Shown here: one piece after another, positions 38,507 to 48,314 of the stretch
How the letters are laid out: every line of letters starts with the position of its first letter
Numbering within the stretch: the stretch's first letter is position 1
Origin: Ezakiella coagulans
Lineage (GTDB): Bacteria > Bacillota > Clostridia > Tissierellales > Peptoniphilaceae
Length of the DNA: 64,000 bases
Direction of reading: 5' to 3'
NCBI RefSeq assembly: GCF_003096635.1
Contig: NZ_QEKV01000006.1
Location: 1-64,000, forward strand
Notes under the pieces: generated by a model
Database searches by the model: none
The model's input: the letters and a program-made list of their open reading frames with translations, nothing else
What the model was told of the DNA's origin: nothing
Program-made: the position numbers and the translations under genes

Positions 38507-38566
38507 AAATTTTTACAGTTTAGCTTAAATTATTTTAATAAGCTTTAATTAAAACTGTAAAAATTT
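38507..38566 (+). repeat. Perfect 15-base inverted repeat in an mRNA leader
   Basis: AAATTTTTACAGTTT (38507-38521) and AAACTGTAAAAATTT (38552-38566) are exact reverse complements. The 30-base centre has an inner AGCTTA/TAAGCT pair. No T run follows, so it is not a standard terminator. It may be an RNA hairpin affecting stability or a protein-binding site. Confidence 0.7.
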
Positions 38567-38626
38567 GCATAAAAATATATTTGCAGTGGTATATATCACA
38601 TACAAATAAAATCTCGGAGGTTTAAA

Positions 38627-38971
38627 ATGGACGAACATAAAAAACATCATAATGATGATGAACACGAATGCACTTGTGGATGTGGATGCGGATGCCATGA
38701 CGAAGATGAAATGGTTGAATATGATACTGTAAACATCACATTTGAAGATGATAAAGAATCGGAATGTGCTGTACTTGACCAATTCAAAATAGGGGAAAAA
38801 GAATATATGGTACTTTTACCACTAGAAGACAATGAAGAAGAATTGGTTTATATTTACAGATATACAGATGATGAAAACGGTTCTTTCACACTCGATGTAA
38901 TCGAAGACGAAGATGAACTTGATGAAGTTTGTGATAAATTTGAAGAAAGAGCTGAATTAAACGAAGAATAG
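38627..38971 (+). CDS. DUF1292-family acidic protein with Cys/His cluster
   Basis: 114 residues, strongly acidic, with CGGAGG before the ATG. The C-terminal part matches the DUF1292/YrzB (UPF0473) family: DQFKIGEKEYMVLLPLE...EELVYIYRY. The N-terminal extension is unusual: HKKHHNDDEHE followed by CTCGCGCGCH, five cysteines alternating with other residues and several histidines. That looks like a metal-binding tail. The function of the family is unknown. Confidence 0.8.
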   Translation: MDEHKKHHNDDEHECTCGCGCGCHDEDEMVEYDTVNITFEDDKESECAVLDQFKIGEKEYMVLLPLEDNEEELVYIYRYTDDENGSFTLDVIEDEDELDEVCDKFEERAELNEE

Positions 38972-39045
38972 GTGTTTAATTCTTATTCCAATTGGGTATT
39001 ACTTTAATATAAAAGAGAAATAACTCGAATTTAGAGGAGGTCATT

Positions 39046-39465
39046 ATGGTAAAATTTATTTTGGGTGCTAAGGGAGCAGGAAAGACAAGATGGCTTATTG
39101 AAGGAGCAAACAAGGAAATCGAATCAGGCAACGGAAATATTGCTTTTGTGGACGTTGATGATGAACATATCTTCACATTGAAACACGAAGTAAGACTTAT
39201 AAACGCAAAGGACTATGGCGTTGAAACACTTCCGGAACTCTACGGATTTTTGAGCGGAATGCTTGCAATGGATTTCGATTTGGAAAAAATTTATATTGAC
39301 AGTGTCTACAAAATTATTCCAATCAAGTCGGAAAATCTTTCATCTGTTTACAATGAACTCGAAATTATCTCAAAAAGATCAGAATGTGACATTTATATAA
39401 ACGTTGATTTTAGTTTAGACGAAGTTCCTGAAGAAATGAAGGAAAATGCAATTGAGGTAAAATAG
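39046..39465 (+). CDS. Small P-loop nucleotide-binding protein
   Basis: 139 residues with a strong AGAGGAGG ribosome site. The N-terminal Walker A motif is LGAKGAGKTRW (residues 5-15). A possible Walker B, IYIDSVYK, lies in the second half. The chain is too short for a complete AAA+ or kinase domain, so it is a minimal P-loop NTPase. It follows the DUF1292 gene by 74 bases. Function unknown. Confidence 0.75.
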   Translation: MVKFILGAKGAGKTRWLIEGANKEIESGNGNIAFVDVDDEHIFTLKHEVRLINAKDYGVETLPELYGFLSGMLAMDFDLEKIYIDSVYKIIPIKSENLSSVYNELEIISKRSECDIYINVDFSLDEVPEEMKENAIEVK

Positions 39466-39486
39466 TCTATTAGAAAGGACTAAAAT

Positions 39487-40035
39487 ATGTACTACAGAAA
39501 AAAGGGTCTGTTTGAAAGTTTTTTTGAAAATAGATCCTTTTTAATAATGCAACTTGAAAATGGAGATATGGATAAACCCACATTCATAAGAGAAAATTAT
39601 GATTTTCTATTAAGAATCGGTGCAACTCCATTTGCAAGAGTTAATTCAATGGAAAAAGGCATTTTTAACTACCAATACTACAATATAATGGCGAAATATT
39701 ATAGAAGTGTTGCCATCGATTTGGAAAAAAGAGGAAAACATCCTCGTGTAGCACTGAGCTATAGACATAAATCTGATGATCAGTATCACAAAAAGAATTT
39801 GGATATTTCATATATGCTAAATTTAGTTGAGTTTGAAAATGTTGAAGCCTATTATGTAAAATCAAAAAGCAAATTTTTAAAAGATAAGCTTTATGAAATT
39901 GTTTTTCGCGATTATGACAAGGCTATTTTTCATTCAACTGCAGATTGGCTGCTCAATGTTTTAAAAGATAATAATTGTTTTATAGAAGGTAAGAGAAAAA
40001 GTCTTATTGATGACTATATTAATGCCAGATATTAA
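39487..40035 (+). CDS. Conserved-looking protein of unknown function
   Basis: 182 residues, basic, rich in Tyr, Lys and Asn, with no signal peptide, membrane segment or motif I recognise. It has GAAAGGA upstream, ends before a strong terminator and sits 21 bases after the P-loop gene, so it is probably cotranscribed. Codon use matches its neighbours, which supports a real gene. Confidence 0.7.
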   Translation: MYYRKKGLFESFFENRSFLIMQLENGDMDKPTFIRENYDFLLRIGATPFARVNSMEKGIFNYQYYNIMAKYYRSVAIDLEKRGKHPRVALSYRHKSDDQYHKKNLDISYMLNLVEFENVEAYYVKSKSKFLKDKLYEIVFRDYDKAIFHSTADWLLNVLKDNNCFIEGKRKSLIDDYINARY

Positions 40036-40038
40036 TTC

Positions 40039-40079
40039 AAAGATTATGAAAAAAGATATTTATTCATAATCTTTTTTTT
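40039..40079 (+). terminator. Terminator of the 38.6-40.0 kb unit
   Basis: AAAGATTATGAA (40039-40050) pairs with TTCATAATCTTT (from 40063), a 12-base-pair stem, ending in a long T run to 40079. Confidence 0.9.
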
Positions 40080-40106
40080 ATGAAAAATTAGGTATTTTGA
40101 CTAATT

Positions 40107-40117
40107 TGTGTTATAAT
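40107..40117 (+). promoter_or_regulatory. Extended -10 promoter for pnp
   Basis: TGTTATAAT, with TG at 40109-40110 and TATAAT at 40112-40117. A TTGACT at 40097-40102 is too close to be its -35 box. It lies directly after the previous terminator and about 25 bases before the pnp ATG. Confidence 0.5.
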
Positions 40118-40141
40118 AAATATGAGAATTAAGGAGGAAAT

Positions 40142-42346
40142 ATGGAGAAGATATTTAAATTCGACCTGGCAGGTCGAGAGCTATCCGTTACCATCGGTAA
40201 ATACGCAGAACAAGCCAACGGAGCTTGTATGGTAAGATATGGAGATAGCGTTGTACTTGTTACAGCAACAAGTTCTAAAACACCGAGAGAAGGTATAGAC
40301 TTTTTCCCTTTGAGTGTTGATTACGAAGAGAAATATTATGCTGCCGGAAAAATTCCGGGAGGTTTTATTAAGAGAGAGGGAAGACCGAGCGAGCACGCTG
40401 TTTTAACATCAAGACTGATTGACAGACCGCTAAGACCGCTTTTCCCTGAAGGATATAGAAATGATGTGCAAATTATAGCAAGTCTACTTTCAAGTGATCC
40501 GGATGCCTCATCTGAAATCACAGCAATGATTGGCTCTTCAATTGCACTATCCATTTCAGATATTCCTTTTGACGGACCGACAGGTGCTGTTCAAGTAGGA
40601 TATATTGATGGAAAATATATTATTAATCCTACAAAAGATGAGCTTGAAAAAACAGATATAAATCTTACGGTTGCAGGAACCGAAGAAGCTATCATGATGG
40701 TTGAGTCAGGCTCTTTTGAAGTGTCTGAAGATGAAATGCTTGATGCAATCATGACAGCACATGAAGAAATAAAGAAAATATGTAAATTTATTGATGAAAT
40801 AAAAGAAGAAGTCGGAAAAGAAAAACAAGAATTTACACCGTTTGTTATAAAACCTGAAGTTTTAAGTACAATTAAAGAAAAATACGGACAAGATTTATAT
40901 GACGCAATGAATAATGCTGACAAAAACGTTCGTGTAAAATTAACTGATGAAGTTACAGACAGAATCAAATCTGATATGTCTGAAATTTTCCCTGAAGAAG
41001 GTTTAAGTATCAATGCTTCAATCGATAAACTTCTTTATAACGAAGTAAGACGCGAAATTTTGGAAGATCACATCAGACCTGACATGAGAAAGTTTGATGA
41101 AATCAGACCGCTATCAGCTGAAGCCGGTATCTTACCTAGAACACACGGTTCCGGTCTCTTCAAGAGAGGTCAAACGCAAGTATTAAGTATTGCAACTCTT
41201 GGTGTCGGATCAGACGCTCAAATCATTGATGGAATGGATGATGAATACGAAAAGAAATATATTCACCACTATAACTTCCCGCCATATTCAGTCGGTGATA
41301 CTAGACCATTAAGAGGACCTGGAAGACGTGAAATCGGACACGGTGCACTTGCTGAAAGAGCACTTGTTCCGGTAATTCCAAGCCAAGAAGATTTTCCGTA
41401 TACTATCAGAGTTGTTTCTGAAGTTTTAAGCTCAAACGGAAGTTCATCACAAGCAAGTATATGTGGTTCAACACTTGCTCTTATGGATGCAGGTGTTCCA
41501 ATTACAAAACCTGTTGCAGGTATTGCTATGGGTCTTATTACCGATGAATCCGGTGAAAAGATGGCCATTCTTACTGATATCCAAGGTCTTGAAGATCACT
41601 TGGGAGACATGGACTTTAAAGTTGCCGGAACGAGAGATGGTATTACTGCTCTACAAATGGATATAAAGATTAAAGGTGTAAGCCGTGAAATCCTTTCAGA
41701 AGCTCTTGCAGCAGCACACAAAGCACGCATGCAAATACTTGATGTTATACATGACGCTATAAGTGAGCCTAGAGCAGAAATTTCAAAATATGCACCACGC
41801 ATAATTAAGCTCTATATCGATCCTGACAAGATTAGAGATGTCATCGGACCTGGCGGAAAGGTAATAAACCAAATTATTGCAAAAACAGGTGTTAAAATTG
41901 ACATTGAAGATGACGGAACAGTTCTTATTGCAAGTGCCGATTCCGAAATGGGCAACGCAGCAAAACAAATTGTGCTCGATATTACAAAAGAAGTTGAAGT
42001 TGGAGAAATTTACACCGGTAAAGTTACTAAACTTATGAAATTCGGTGCATTTATCGACGTTCTAAATGGTAAAGAAGGTCTTCTTCACATTTCAAATATT
42101 GATTACAAGAGAGTTGACAAAGTTGAAGACGTATACAAAGTTGGCGATGTAGTAGAAGTAAAGGTTATCGGAATCGACGATGAAGGCAGAATTGATTTAT
42201 CAAGAAAAGCACTTCTTCCAAAGCCGGAAGGTATTGAAGAAGACGACAATAAGAATCAAAATAGACACTCCGACAAACACAGAAACAATCAAGGTCCGAG
42301 ACGTTCAAAACGTCATGAAGACAGAGAGAAAAATTCAAATAATTAA
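40142..42346 (+). CDS. pnp: Polyribonucleotide nucleotidyltransferase (PNPase)
   Basis: A 734-residue phosphorolytic 3'-5' exoribonuclease. Two RNase PH domains (about 1-230 and 305-540) contain [16 protein letters not shown] and [24 protein letters not shown] domain ([21 protein letters not shown]) and an S1 domain ([20 protein letters not shown]) follow. A basic and polar tail ends the protein. AAGGAGG precedes the ATG. Its partner in RNA turnover, RNase Y, is at 52900. Confidence 0.97.
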   Translation: MEKIFKFDLAGRELSVTIGKYAEQANGACMVRYGDSVVLVTATSSKTPREGIDFFPLSVDYEEKYYAAGKIPGGFIKREGRPSEHAVLTSRLIDRPLRPLFPEGYRNDVQIIASLLSSDPDASSEITAMIGSSIALSISDIPFDGPTGAVQVGYIDGKYIINPTKDELEKTDINLTVAGTEEAIMMVESGSFEVSEDEMLDAIMTAHEEIKKICKFIDEIKEEVGKEKQEFTPFVIKPEVLSTIKEKYGQDLYDAMNNADKNVRVKLTDEVTDRIKSDMSEIFPEEGLSINASIDKLLYNEVRREILEDHIRPDMRKFDEIRPLSAEAGILPRTHGSGLFKRGQTQVLSIATLGVGSDAQIIDGMDDEYEKKYIHHYNFPPYSVGDTRPLRGPGRREIGHGALAERALVPVIPSQEDFPYTIRVVSEVLSSNGSSSQASICGSTLALMDAGVPITKPVAGIAMGLITDESGEKMAILTDIQGLEDHLGDMDFKVAGTRDGITALQMDIKIKGVSREILSEALAAAHKARMQILDVIHDAISEPRAEISKYAPRIIKLYIDPDKIRDVIGPGGKVINQIIAKTGVKIDIEDDGTVLIASADSEMGNAAKQIVLDITKEVEVGEIYTGKVTKLMKFGAFIDVLNGKEGLLHISNIDYKRVDKVEDVYKVGDVVEVKVIGIDDEGRIDLSRKALLPKPEGIEEDDNKNQNRHSDKHRNNQGPRRSKRHEDREKNSNN

Positions 42347-42356
42347 AGGTGATTAA

Positions 42357-42788
42357 ATGGAAGTCAAAATTATTAACAAAAGCAATAATGCACTTCCTGA
42401 ATATCAAACAAGTGGAGCTGCTGGAATGGATATTCGTGCATTCGTTCCAAGCGACATCAAAATAAAGCCCGGAGAAGTAAAGTTAGTTCCTACCGGGCTT
42501 TATCTTGAAATTCCGAAAGGTTATGAAATTCAGGTGAGAGCAAGGTCGGGCCTCGCTCTTAAAAACAGTATCGGCGTAGCAAACGGTATCGGAACTATCG
42601 ATTCTGATTACAGAGGTGAATTGTGTGTAATTTTGGTCAATTTCGGTCAAAATGAATTCGTTGTAAAAAACGGGGATAGAATCGCTCAAATGGTGCTTAA
42701 TAAATATGAACCTATCGAGTTTGTTGTAGATGAAGAATTATCTTCCACTGAAAGGGGTGAAGGGGGATTCGGTTCCTCCGGCGTATGA
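42357..42788 (+). CDS. dut: Deoxyuridine triphosphatase
   Basis: A 143-residue trimeric dUTPase that makes dUMP and keeps uracil out of DNA. The five motifs are present in order: AAGMDIRAF, RARSGLALKN, GTIDSDYRGELCVIL, NGDRIAQMVLNK and the C-terminal STERGEGGFGSSG. It begins 10 bases after pnp and overlaps uppP by 4 bases. Confidence 0.96.
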   Translation: MEVKIINKSNNALPEYQTSGAAGMDIRAFVPSDIKIKPGEVKLVPTGLYLEIPKGYEIQVRARSGLALKNSIGVANGIGTIDSDYRGELCVILVNFGQNEFVVKNGDRIAQMVLNKYEPIEFVVDEELSSTERGEGGFGSSGV

Positions 42789-43600
42789 TTGAAATTTTAA
42801 AAATGATACTTATGGGAATTATACAAGGAACTTCCGAGTTTCTCCCAATTTCAAGCTCCGGTCATCTAGCTGTTTTAGAAAGAGTTTTGGGATTCGAGGA
42901 ACCTGGACTTTTTATAGCTCAAATGCTCCATTTTGGCACATTTTTATCCGTTTTATTTGTATTTAGAAAAGATGTTTTAAATCTTATAAAAGAGTTTATA
43001 AATTTAATTATAAATATTGTTAAAAGAGATAATACAAAAATTAACGGTGAACAAAAAACCGCTTTATATATTATTCTTGCAAGCATTCCAACCGCGATAA
43101 TAGGCATAGTTTTTAAGGATACTTTTGAAAGTTTTTACAGCAATATGAGATTTATAAGTGTGATGTTCCTTATAACTGCTGTTCTACTTTATTTCACAGA
43201 TTATTTTTTAGGCAATAAAAATATATATGATGTTAATATTTTTGGACCTATCGGAATTGGAATGGTTCAAGGTCTTGCAATATTGCCGGGCATTTCGAGA
43301 AGTGGATCAACCATTTTTGCCGCAACAAGCATAGATATAAAGAAATCTGAAGCTGCGAAGTTCTCATTTTTACTTAGCCTTCCTGCAACATTTGGTGCTT
43401 TTATTTTTGGAATAAGAGACATGATTAAAGTTGGTGAAAGTGCAAGCTTTTCGCTCCCTCTTCTTATAGGAGTTATCGTTTCGTTTGTTGTTGGTGTTAT
43501 ATCTTTAAAGTTTTTACTTAATTTAATCAATAAAAACAAACTAAAATATTTTTCAGTATATTTGCTAGTTATAGCAATAATAACATTTTTTATAAAGTGA
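42785..43600 (+). CDS. uppP: Undecaprenyl-diphosphatase UppP (BacA)
   Basis: 271 residues with about eight membrane segments. It dephosphorylates undecaprenyl pyrophosphate so the lipid carrier for peptidoglycan can be reused; overproduction gives bacitracin resistance in known cases. Active-site motifs are QGTSEFLPISSSGHL and LPGISRSGSTI. The start overlaps the dut stop (ATGA). Confidence 0.95.
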   Translation: MIEILKMILMGIIQGTSEFLPISSSGHLAVLERVLGFEEPGLFIAQMLHFGTFLSVLFVFRKDVLNLIKEFINLIINIVKRDNTKINGEQKTALYIILASIPTAIIGIVFKDTFESFYSNMRFISVMFLITAVLLYFTDYFLGNKNIYDVNIFGPIGIGMVQGLAILPGISRSGSTIFAATSIDIKKSEAAKFSFLLSLPATFGAFIFGIRDMIKVGESASFSLPLLIGVIVSFVVGVISLKFLLNLINKNKLKYFSVYLLVIAIITFFIK

Positions 43601-43610
43601 TGGTGATTTT

Positions 43611-45965
43611 ATGTCAAATAGAGGAAAACGACCGAAACAAAAGAATAATAAAAATGCTTTATCCAAAGAGCAAAATCTTATTTATTTAGGTATTTGCCTT
43701 TTTTTGCTGAGTTTCTTTCTAATTCTATTTATGACATTTGAAAACACCGGAATTGTTGGAAGATTTGTTAGCTCATTTTTAAAAGGACTTTTCGGTTGGT
43801 ATGGAAAACTTATTCCTTTTATAATTATGCTTATATCATTCGTACTTTTGTTTAGAAAACTTCGAGAAAAGAAAAAAACATATATAGTTCATATTTTAAT
43901 ATTATCGATTCTATTTATGGTATTTATGGATGGGGTGAACGTGCCTTTTGATAATTTTAAAGGACACATGAGTAATACTCTTGAAGCAGCTTCAGAGTTT
44001 AAAGGTGGAGGATATATAGGAGGGATTGTTTCGCATCCTATAAGAGCATTTTTGGGAGATACCGGACTATTTATATTCCTAGCCGTAGTGCTTTTAATTG
44101 AACTTTTCTCGATGTTTAATCTAAAAAAAGAACAACTTGTTGAAGGCACAGAAGTCTGTGTAAACAAAATTGAAGAAAAAATTTCAAGTGGATATTCCAA
44201 AATCAAAGAAAGACGTCCGATTGTTAATCCTGACAAAGCTCTAAGAGACAAAACCAAAGATGTTTCTAAAATAAAAGACGACTTTGAGAAAGATATAATT
44301 TTTGAAGATGAAAATGATTCATTTAAAGAAACCGAAAATAGAACTCCACTTATAAATACTTACAACGAATTTCCTGAAGATGAAAAGGAAGTTGTGATTG
44401 AAAAAGAAGAACCTCAAGAAAAAGTTGAGGTTCCGCTTTTTGAAGAAAAAATTAAAACAAATGAAGATACCGAGGCTGCTCAAATCACAATGATCGACAC
44501 CAATGCAAACGATGAAGAAATTCAAAAATATGAATTTCCACCGATTTCTATTTTAAAAAATTCTAAAAAGATTAAGAACATTAATACATCTTTATTGAAT
44601 GAAAAAGCTAAAATCATTGAAAAGACATTGGCAAGTTTTGGTATTGACGTTACAGTTGAAAACATTAATAGAGGTCCTACTGTAACAGTATATGAACTTA
44701 AACCGGCAGTTGGGGTTAAGATATCAAGAATTGTAAATTTACAGGATGATTTATGCCTTGCACTTGAAAGTCGCGATATAAGAATTGTCGCTCCAATTCC
44801 AGGAAAGAGCAGGGTAGGGATTGAAACACCTAATGATGAAAAAGACGTATTATCATTAAAAGAAATGCTTGTTTCAGACGAATATAAAAATTCTGAGGAT
44901 AAGACATCTGTTGCTCTCGGAAAAGATATTGAAGGTAAAAATATAATTACGACAATTTCAGATATGCCTCACCTTTTGATTGCAGGAGCGACAGGTTCAG
45001 GTAAAAGTGTTTGTATAAACTCTATTATTTTAAGCATTTTATATAAAGCTGAACCAAAAGACGTAAAGCTTCTTTTGATTGACCCGAAAGTTGTTGAGCT
45101 CTCGGTATATAACGGTATTCCACATCTTTTAATCCCGGTCGTTACAGATGCAAAAAAAGCAAGTGCTGCACTTCAGTGGGCAGTCACCGAAATGGAAAAA
45201 AGATATGCTCTTTTCGCTCAAAACAATGCACGTGATATAAGAGGATACAATGAAAAAGCAGAACTCGATGATTCTATGGAAAAATTGAAACAAATAGTTA
45301 TTATCATCGACGAGCTTGCGGATTTGATGCTTGTTAGCGGAAAAGAAGTTGAAGAAAGCATTTCAAGACTTGCACAAATGGCAAGAGCTGCGGGAATGTA
45401 TATCATAGTTGCAACACAAAGACCGTCTGTTGACGTTATTACCGGAACTATTAAGGCAAATATTCCATCTAGAATTTCTTTCGCTGTAAGTTCACAAATT
45501 GACTCTAGAACAATTCTCGATATGGCGGGTGCTGAAAAGCTACTTGGAAAAGGGGATATGCTTTTCTTACACAGGTCCCAATCGAGCCCTGTAAGGTTAC
45601 AAGGACCATTTGTTTCAGACCATGAAATCGAACAAGTAGTTAAATATATTAAAGAAAACAATTACGAAAATCAATATAATACAAATATTCAAGATGAGAT
45701 AAAATCCGGGGGCACGCAGTCGAGCGTAGACGGAGAATTTGAAGATGAGCTTTTTGAAGATGCCGCACTTCTTGTGGTTAAAGACAATCAAGGAAGCATT
45801 TCATATTTACAAAGAAAATTAAGAATAGGTTATTCCAGGGCCGCAAGAATTATCGACCAAATGGAAGCCATGGGAATAGTTGGACCAAGTGAAGGCAGCA
45901 AGCCTAGAAGTGTGCTTGTTTCTCTAAATGAGTTGGATGAGGTGTTACACAAAGATGAAGAATAA
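43611..45965 (+). CDS. ftsK: DNA translocase FtsK/SpoIIIE
   Basis: 784 residues. Four N-terminal membrane helices (about 25-170), a polar linker, the alpha/beta motor and a C-terminal gamma domain. Walker A is LIAGATGSGKSVCINS and Walker B IVIIIDELADLMLV. RPSVDVITGTIKANIPSRISF spans the conserved motor block. The gamma domain (SISYLQRKLRIGYSRAARIIDQ) reads orienting DNA sequences. It clears chromosome DNA from the septum and in E. coli activates Xer recombination at dif; a Xer gene is at 55183. Confidence 0.95.
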   Translation: MSNRGKRPKQKNNKNALSKEQNLIYLGICLFLLSFFLILFMTFENTGIVGRFVSSFLKGLFGWYGKLIPFIIMLISFVLLFRKLREKKKTYIVHILILSILFMVFMDGVNVPFDNFKGHMSNTLEAASEFKGGGYIGGIVSHPIRAFLGDTGLFIFLAVVLLIELFSMFNLKKEQLVEGTEVCVNKIEEKISSGYSKIKERRPIVNPDKALRDKTKDVSKIKDDFEKDIIFEDENDSFKETENRTPLINTYNEFPEDEKEVVIEKEEPQEKVEVPLFEEKIKTNEDTEAAQITMIDTNANDEEIQKYEFPPISILKNSKKIKNINTSLLNEKAKIIEKTLASFGIDVTVENINRGPTVTVYELKPAVGVKISRIVNLQDDLCLALESRDIRIVAPIPGKSRVGIETPNDEKDVLSLKEMLVSDEYKNSEDKTSVALGKDIEGKNIITTISDMPHLLIAGATGSGKSVCINSIILSILYKAEPKDVKLLLIDPKVVELSVYNGIPHLLIPVVTDAKKASAALQWAVTEMEKRYALFAQNNARDIRGYNEKAELDDSMEKLKQIVIIIDELADLMLVSGKEVEESISRLAQMARAAGMYIIVATQRPSVDVITGTIKANIPSRISFAVSSQIDSRTILDMAGAEKLLGKGDMLFLHRSQSSPVRLQGPFVSDHEIEQVVKYIKENNYENQYNTNIQDEIKSGGTQSSVDGEFEDELFEDAALLVVKDNQGSISYLQRKLRIGYSRAARIIDQMEAMGIVGPSEGSKPRSVLVSLNELDEVLHKDEE

Positions 45966-47277
45966 AGACAATGTATATTTTTTAACTCTCGGATGTTCGA
46001 AAAATGATATAGACACAGAGGTAATGATTTCTATTTTGGATAAGAACTTATACAATGTGGTCGAAACCCCTGAGATTGCCGACATAATTGTTGTGAACAC
46101 ATGTAGTTTTATTCTTGACGCAAAGACTCAATCAATTGAAACCCTTTTTGAACTTGCCGAACTAAAAAAGCAAAACCTTAAATATTTGGTTGTTGCCGGA
46201 TGCCTGGGTCAAAGATATCCGAATGATTTGCTAGATGAAATTCCTGAGCTTGATGCAATTATTGGAACTGGTGAAATTGAAAAAATTAATTCTGTCTTTG
46301 ATGATATTAAAAATGGAAAAAGAGAAGCGTATGTTGGCAATATAAATTCACCTTATGTTGAACACTCAAAAAGGGTAGATTTTAAAACTACACAATTTGT
46401 TAAAATATCGGAAGGATGCAACAATCATTGCACATATTGTATAATTCCGGAACTTAGAGGAAGGATGCGTTCGCGTCCTATTGAAAATATATTGGATGAA
46501 GTCCGTTATTTAGCTGAACACGGCACAAAGGAAATCATTTTGATTGCACAAAACACAACCGACTACGGCATGGATATATATGGAAAAAAATCGCTTGCAA
46601 AACTTCTAAAAGTGCTAAACGATGTTGAAGGAATCACATGGATAAGAGTGCTTTATATGTATCCGGAAGGGTTTAATGACGAACTGATTGATGCAATAAA
46701 AACATGCGACAAGGTGTGCAAATATGTCGACATGCCACTTCAACACATAAATGATCAAGTTTTAAAACTTATGGGTAGGCGTATTACAAAAGCCGAGACT
46801 TACAACTTGATTGAAAAACTTAGACGTGAAATTCCGGATATAGTCATAAGAACAACGTTGATTGTCGGATTTGTAAACGAAACTGAAGAAGCTTTTTTAG
46901 AACTTAAAACTTTTATTAAAGATGTTAAACTCGACAAAGTAGGTGTATTTCAATATAGTTTGGAAGAAGGCACGCCTGCATATAAACTCGGAGATAAAGT
47001 CTCCGAAGACGATAAAGAAAGACGATGGAATGAAATTATGAAACTTCAATCCGAAATTTCATTTAATAAATTACATTCGAAAATTGGTAAGAACTACAAG
47101 GCTCTTATCGAAAAAAAGACTGATGATTCTTACGTCGGAAGGACTTACATGGACGCGCCTGGAATAGATGGATTAGTTTATATAAATTCACATAATATGT
47201 TAAATATAGGCGACTTTTATGATATAATAGTAAAAGATAATAATGAATACGACATTTATGCCGAGGAGGTAAATTAA
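45955..47277 (+). CDS. rimO: Ribosomal protein uS12 methylthiotransferase RimO
   Basis: 440 residues from the ATG at 45955, because the family start MKNKDNVYFLTLGCSKNDID matches; the earlier in-frame codons are rejected. It overlaps ftsK by 11 bases. An N-terminal UPF0004 domain with three Cys, the radical SAM motif CNNHCTYCIIP and a C-terminal TRAM domain are seen. It adds a methylthio group to Asp of ribosomal protein S12. The related tRNA enzyme MiaB is at the right end of the window. The choice RimO over MiaB rests on CSKNDIDTE and IIGTGE. Confidence 0.93.
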   Translation: MKNKDNVYFLTLGCSKNDIDTEVMISILDKNLYNVVETPEIADIIVVNTCSFILDAKTQSIETLFELAELKKQNLKYLVVAGCLGQRYPNDLLDEIPELDAIIGTGEIEKINSVFDDIKNGKREAYVGNINSPYVEHSKRVDFKTTQFVKISEGCNNHCTYCIIPELRGRMRSRPIENILDEVRYLAEHGTKEIILIAQNTTDYGMDIYGKKSLAKLLKVLNDVEGITWIRVLYMYPEGFNDELIDAIKTCDKVCKYVDMPLQHINDQVLKLMGRRITKAETYNLIEKLRREIPDIVIRTTLIVGFVNETEEAFLELKTFIKDVKLDKVGVFQYSLEEGTPAYKLGDKVSEDDKERRWNEIMKLQSEISFNKLHSKIGKNYKALIEKKTDDSYVGRTYMDAPGIDGLVYINSHNMLNIGDFYDIIVKDNNEYDIYAEEVN

Positions 47278-47278
47278 T

Positions 47279-47836
47279 ATGAATACGCCTAATAAATTAA
47301 CAGTTTTAAGAATTTTTTTAGTTCCTGTATTTATTGCACTATTTTATATTTATAGAGAAACATATATTTCAGGTATAGTTTTTGCTATAGCTGCTCTAAC
47401 AGATACACTCGATGGTTACTTAGCAAGAAAATATAATGAAATAACAGTTTTTGGAAAATTTATGGACCCACTTGCCGATAAAATTTTAGTTTTGAGTGCA
47501 CTTACAATATTTGTTGAACAATCAATCATATCTGCTGTATCGGTAATTATTATTATTTTTAGAGAATTTATTATAAGTGGATTTAGGTTATTAGCAGCAC
47601 AAAAAGGCGTTACAATTGCCGCAAACTTCTGGGGAAAGTTAAAAACTGTTGTTCAATTGATTGGAGTTTTAATAGTTTTATTTTCTAACAATATTCCTTA
47701 TTTAAACCATTTCCTAAATATCGGTATATATACTATTTATGCAAGTGTTGTTTTGGCGGTAATATCATTATGTGTTTATGTTTATGATAATATTGCAGTA
47801 GTTTTTGGAGGAAATAGTGAAGAAAAACTTATATAA
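47279..47836 (+). CDS. pgsA: CDP-diacylglycerol-glycerol-3-phosphate 3-phosphatidyltransferase
   Basis: A 185-residue membrane enzyme making phosphatidylglycerol phosphate. The CDP-alcohol phosphotransferase motif is complete: DTLDGYLARKYNEITVFG...MDPLADK. About five membrane segments. CCGAGGAGG precedes the ATG. Overlaps cinA by 20 bases. The pgsA-cinA-recA order is typical of Firmicutes. Confidence 0.95.
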   Translation: MNTPNKLTVLRIFLVPVFIALFYIYRETYISGIVFAIAALTDTLDGYLARKYNEITVFGKFMDPLADKILVLSALTIFVEQSIISAVSVIIIIFREFIISGFRLLAAQKGVTIAANFWGKLKTVVQLIGVLIVLFSNNIPYLNHFLNIGIYTIYASVVLAVISLCVYVYDNIAVVFGGNSEEKLI

Positions 47837-48314
47837 TCTTTCAAAACGCGTTGTAGACTTAGCAAAAAGAAAAAATTTAACGATTTCAACTGCAGAAAGC
47901 TTCACAGGCGGGTATATAGCAAAGTCTCTTACAGATATTCCCGGTTGTTCAAACGTTCTTGTTGCAGGGCTTGTTACTTATATGATAAAAGCAAAAGAAA
48001 AATTTTTGGGAGTTAAGGATGAAACCATAAACACGTACACTGTCGTTTCAAAAGAAGTTGTATGTGAGATGGCGCTTGGCGCCCTAAATACTACAGGCTC
48101 AGACATCGCAATCGCAACTACAGGATATGCGGGACCGGGTGACGACCCCGAAACAGGAAAATTTTTTATTGGAATCGCATTCAGAGAAGGCGGAGCTATT
48201 AGAACTATTTATAAAGAGTTTTATATTGACAACACAAGGGAATTTATTCGAGAAACCGCCACAAAAATAGCATTAGAAAAAGTATATAAAATAATAAATG
48301 GAGGATTAAAATAA
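47817..48314 (+). CDS. cinA: CinA C-terminal-domain nicotinamide-nucleotide amidase
   Basis: 165 residues from a GTG at 47817, preferred because GGAGGAA (47807-47813) is correctly spaced; a TTG at 47805 would overlap that site. Only the amidohydrolase domain is present ([41 protein letters not shown]). The N-terminal molybdopterin-like domain of full CinA is absent, as in PncC. It should convert NMN to nicotinic acid mononucleotide. One-base overlap with recA. Confidence 0.9.
   Translation: MKKNLYNLSKRVVDLAKRKNLTISTAESFTGGYIAKSLTDIPGCSNVLVAGLVTYMIKAKEKFLGVKDETINTYTVVSKEVVCEMALGALNTTGSDIAIATTGYAGPGDDPETGKFFIGIAFREGGAIRTIYKEFYIDNTREFIRETATKIALEKVYKIINGGLK

Larger units (their letters stand above)
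38404..38626. other. Intergenic region with promoter and long inverted repeat
   Basis: This AT-rich 223-base stretch has no plausible ORF. It contains a promoter at 38460-38488, a TATATCAAG/TGATATA inverted pair overlapping that promoter, and a 60-base inverted repeat at 38507-38566. The GGAGG ribosome site of the next gene is at its end. Confidence 0.6.

Noticed and set aside
40097-40117. TTGACT plus TATAAT as a classical pnp promoter
   Set aside because: Only 9 bases lie between the boxes; the extended -10 element alone was kept.
41463-41666. Short ORF inside pnp
   Set aside because: It lies in another frame of a strongly conserved gene and has no ribosome site; treated as a shadow frame, like the many other short antisense frames.
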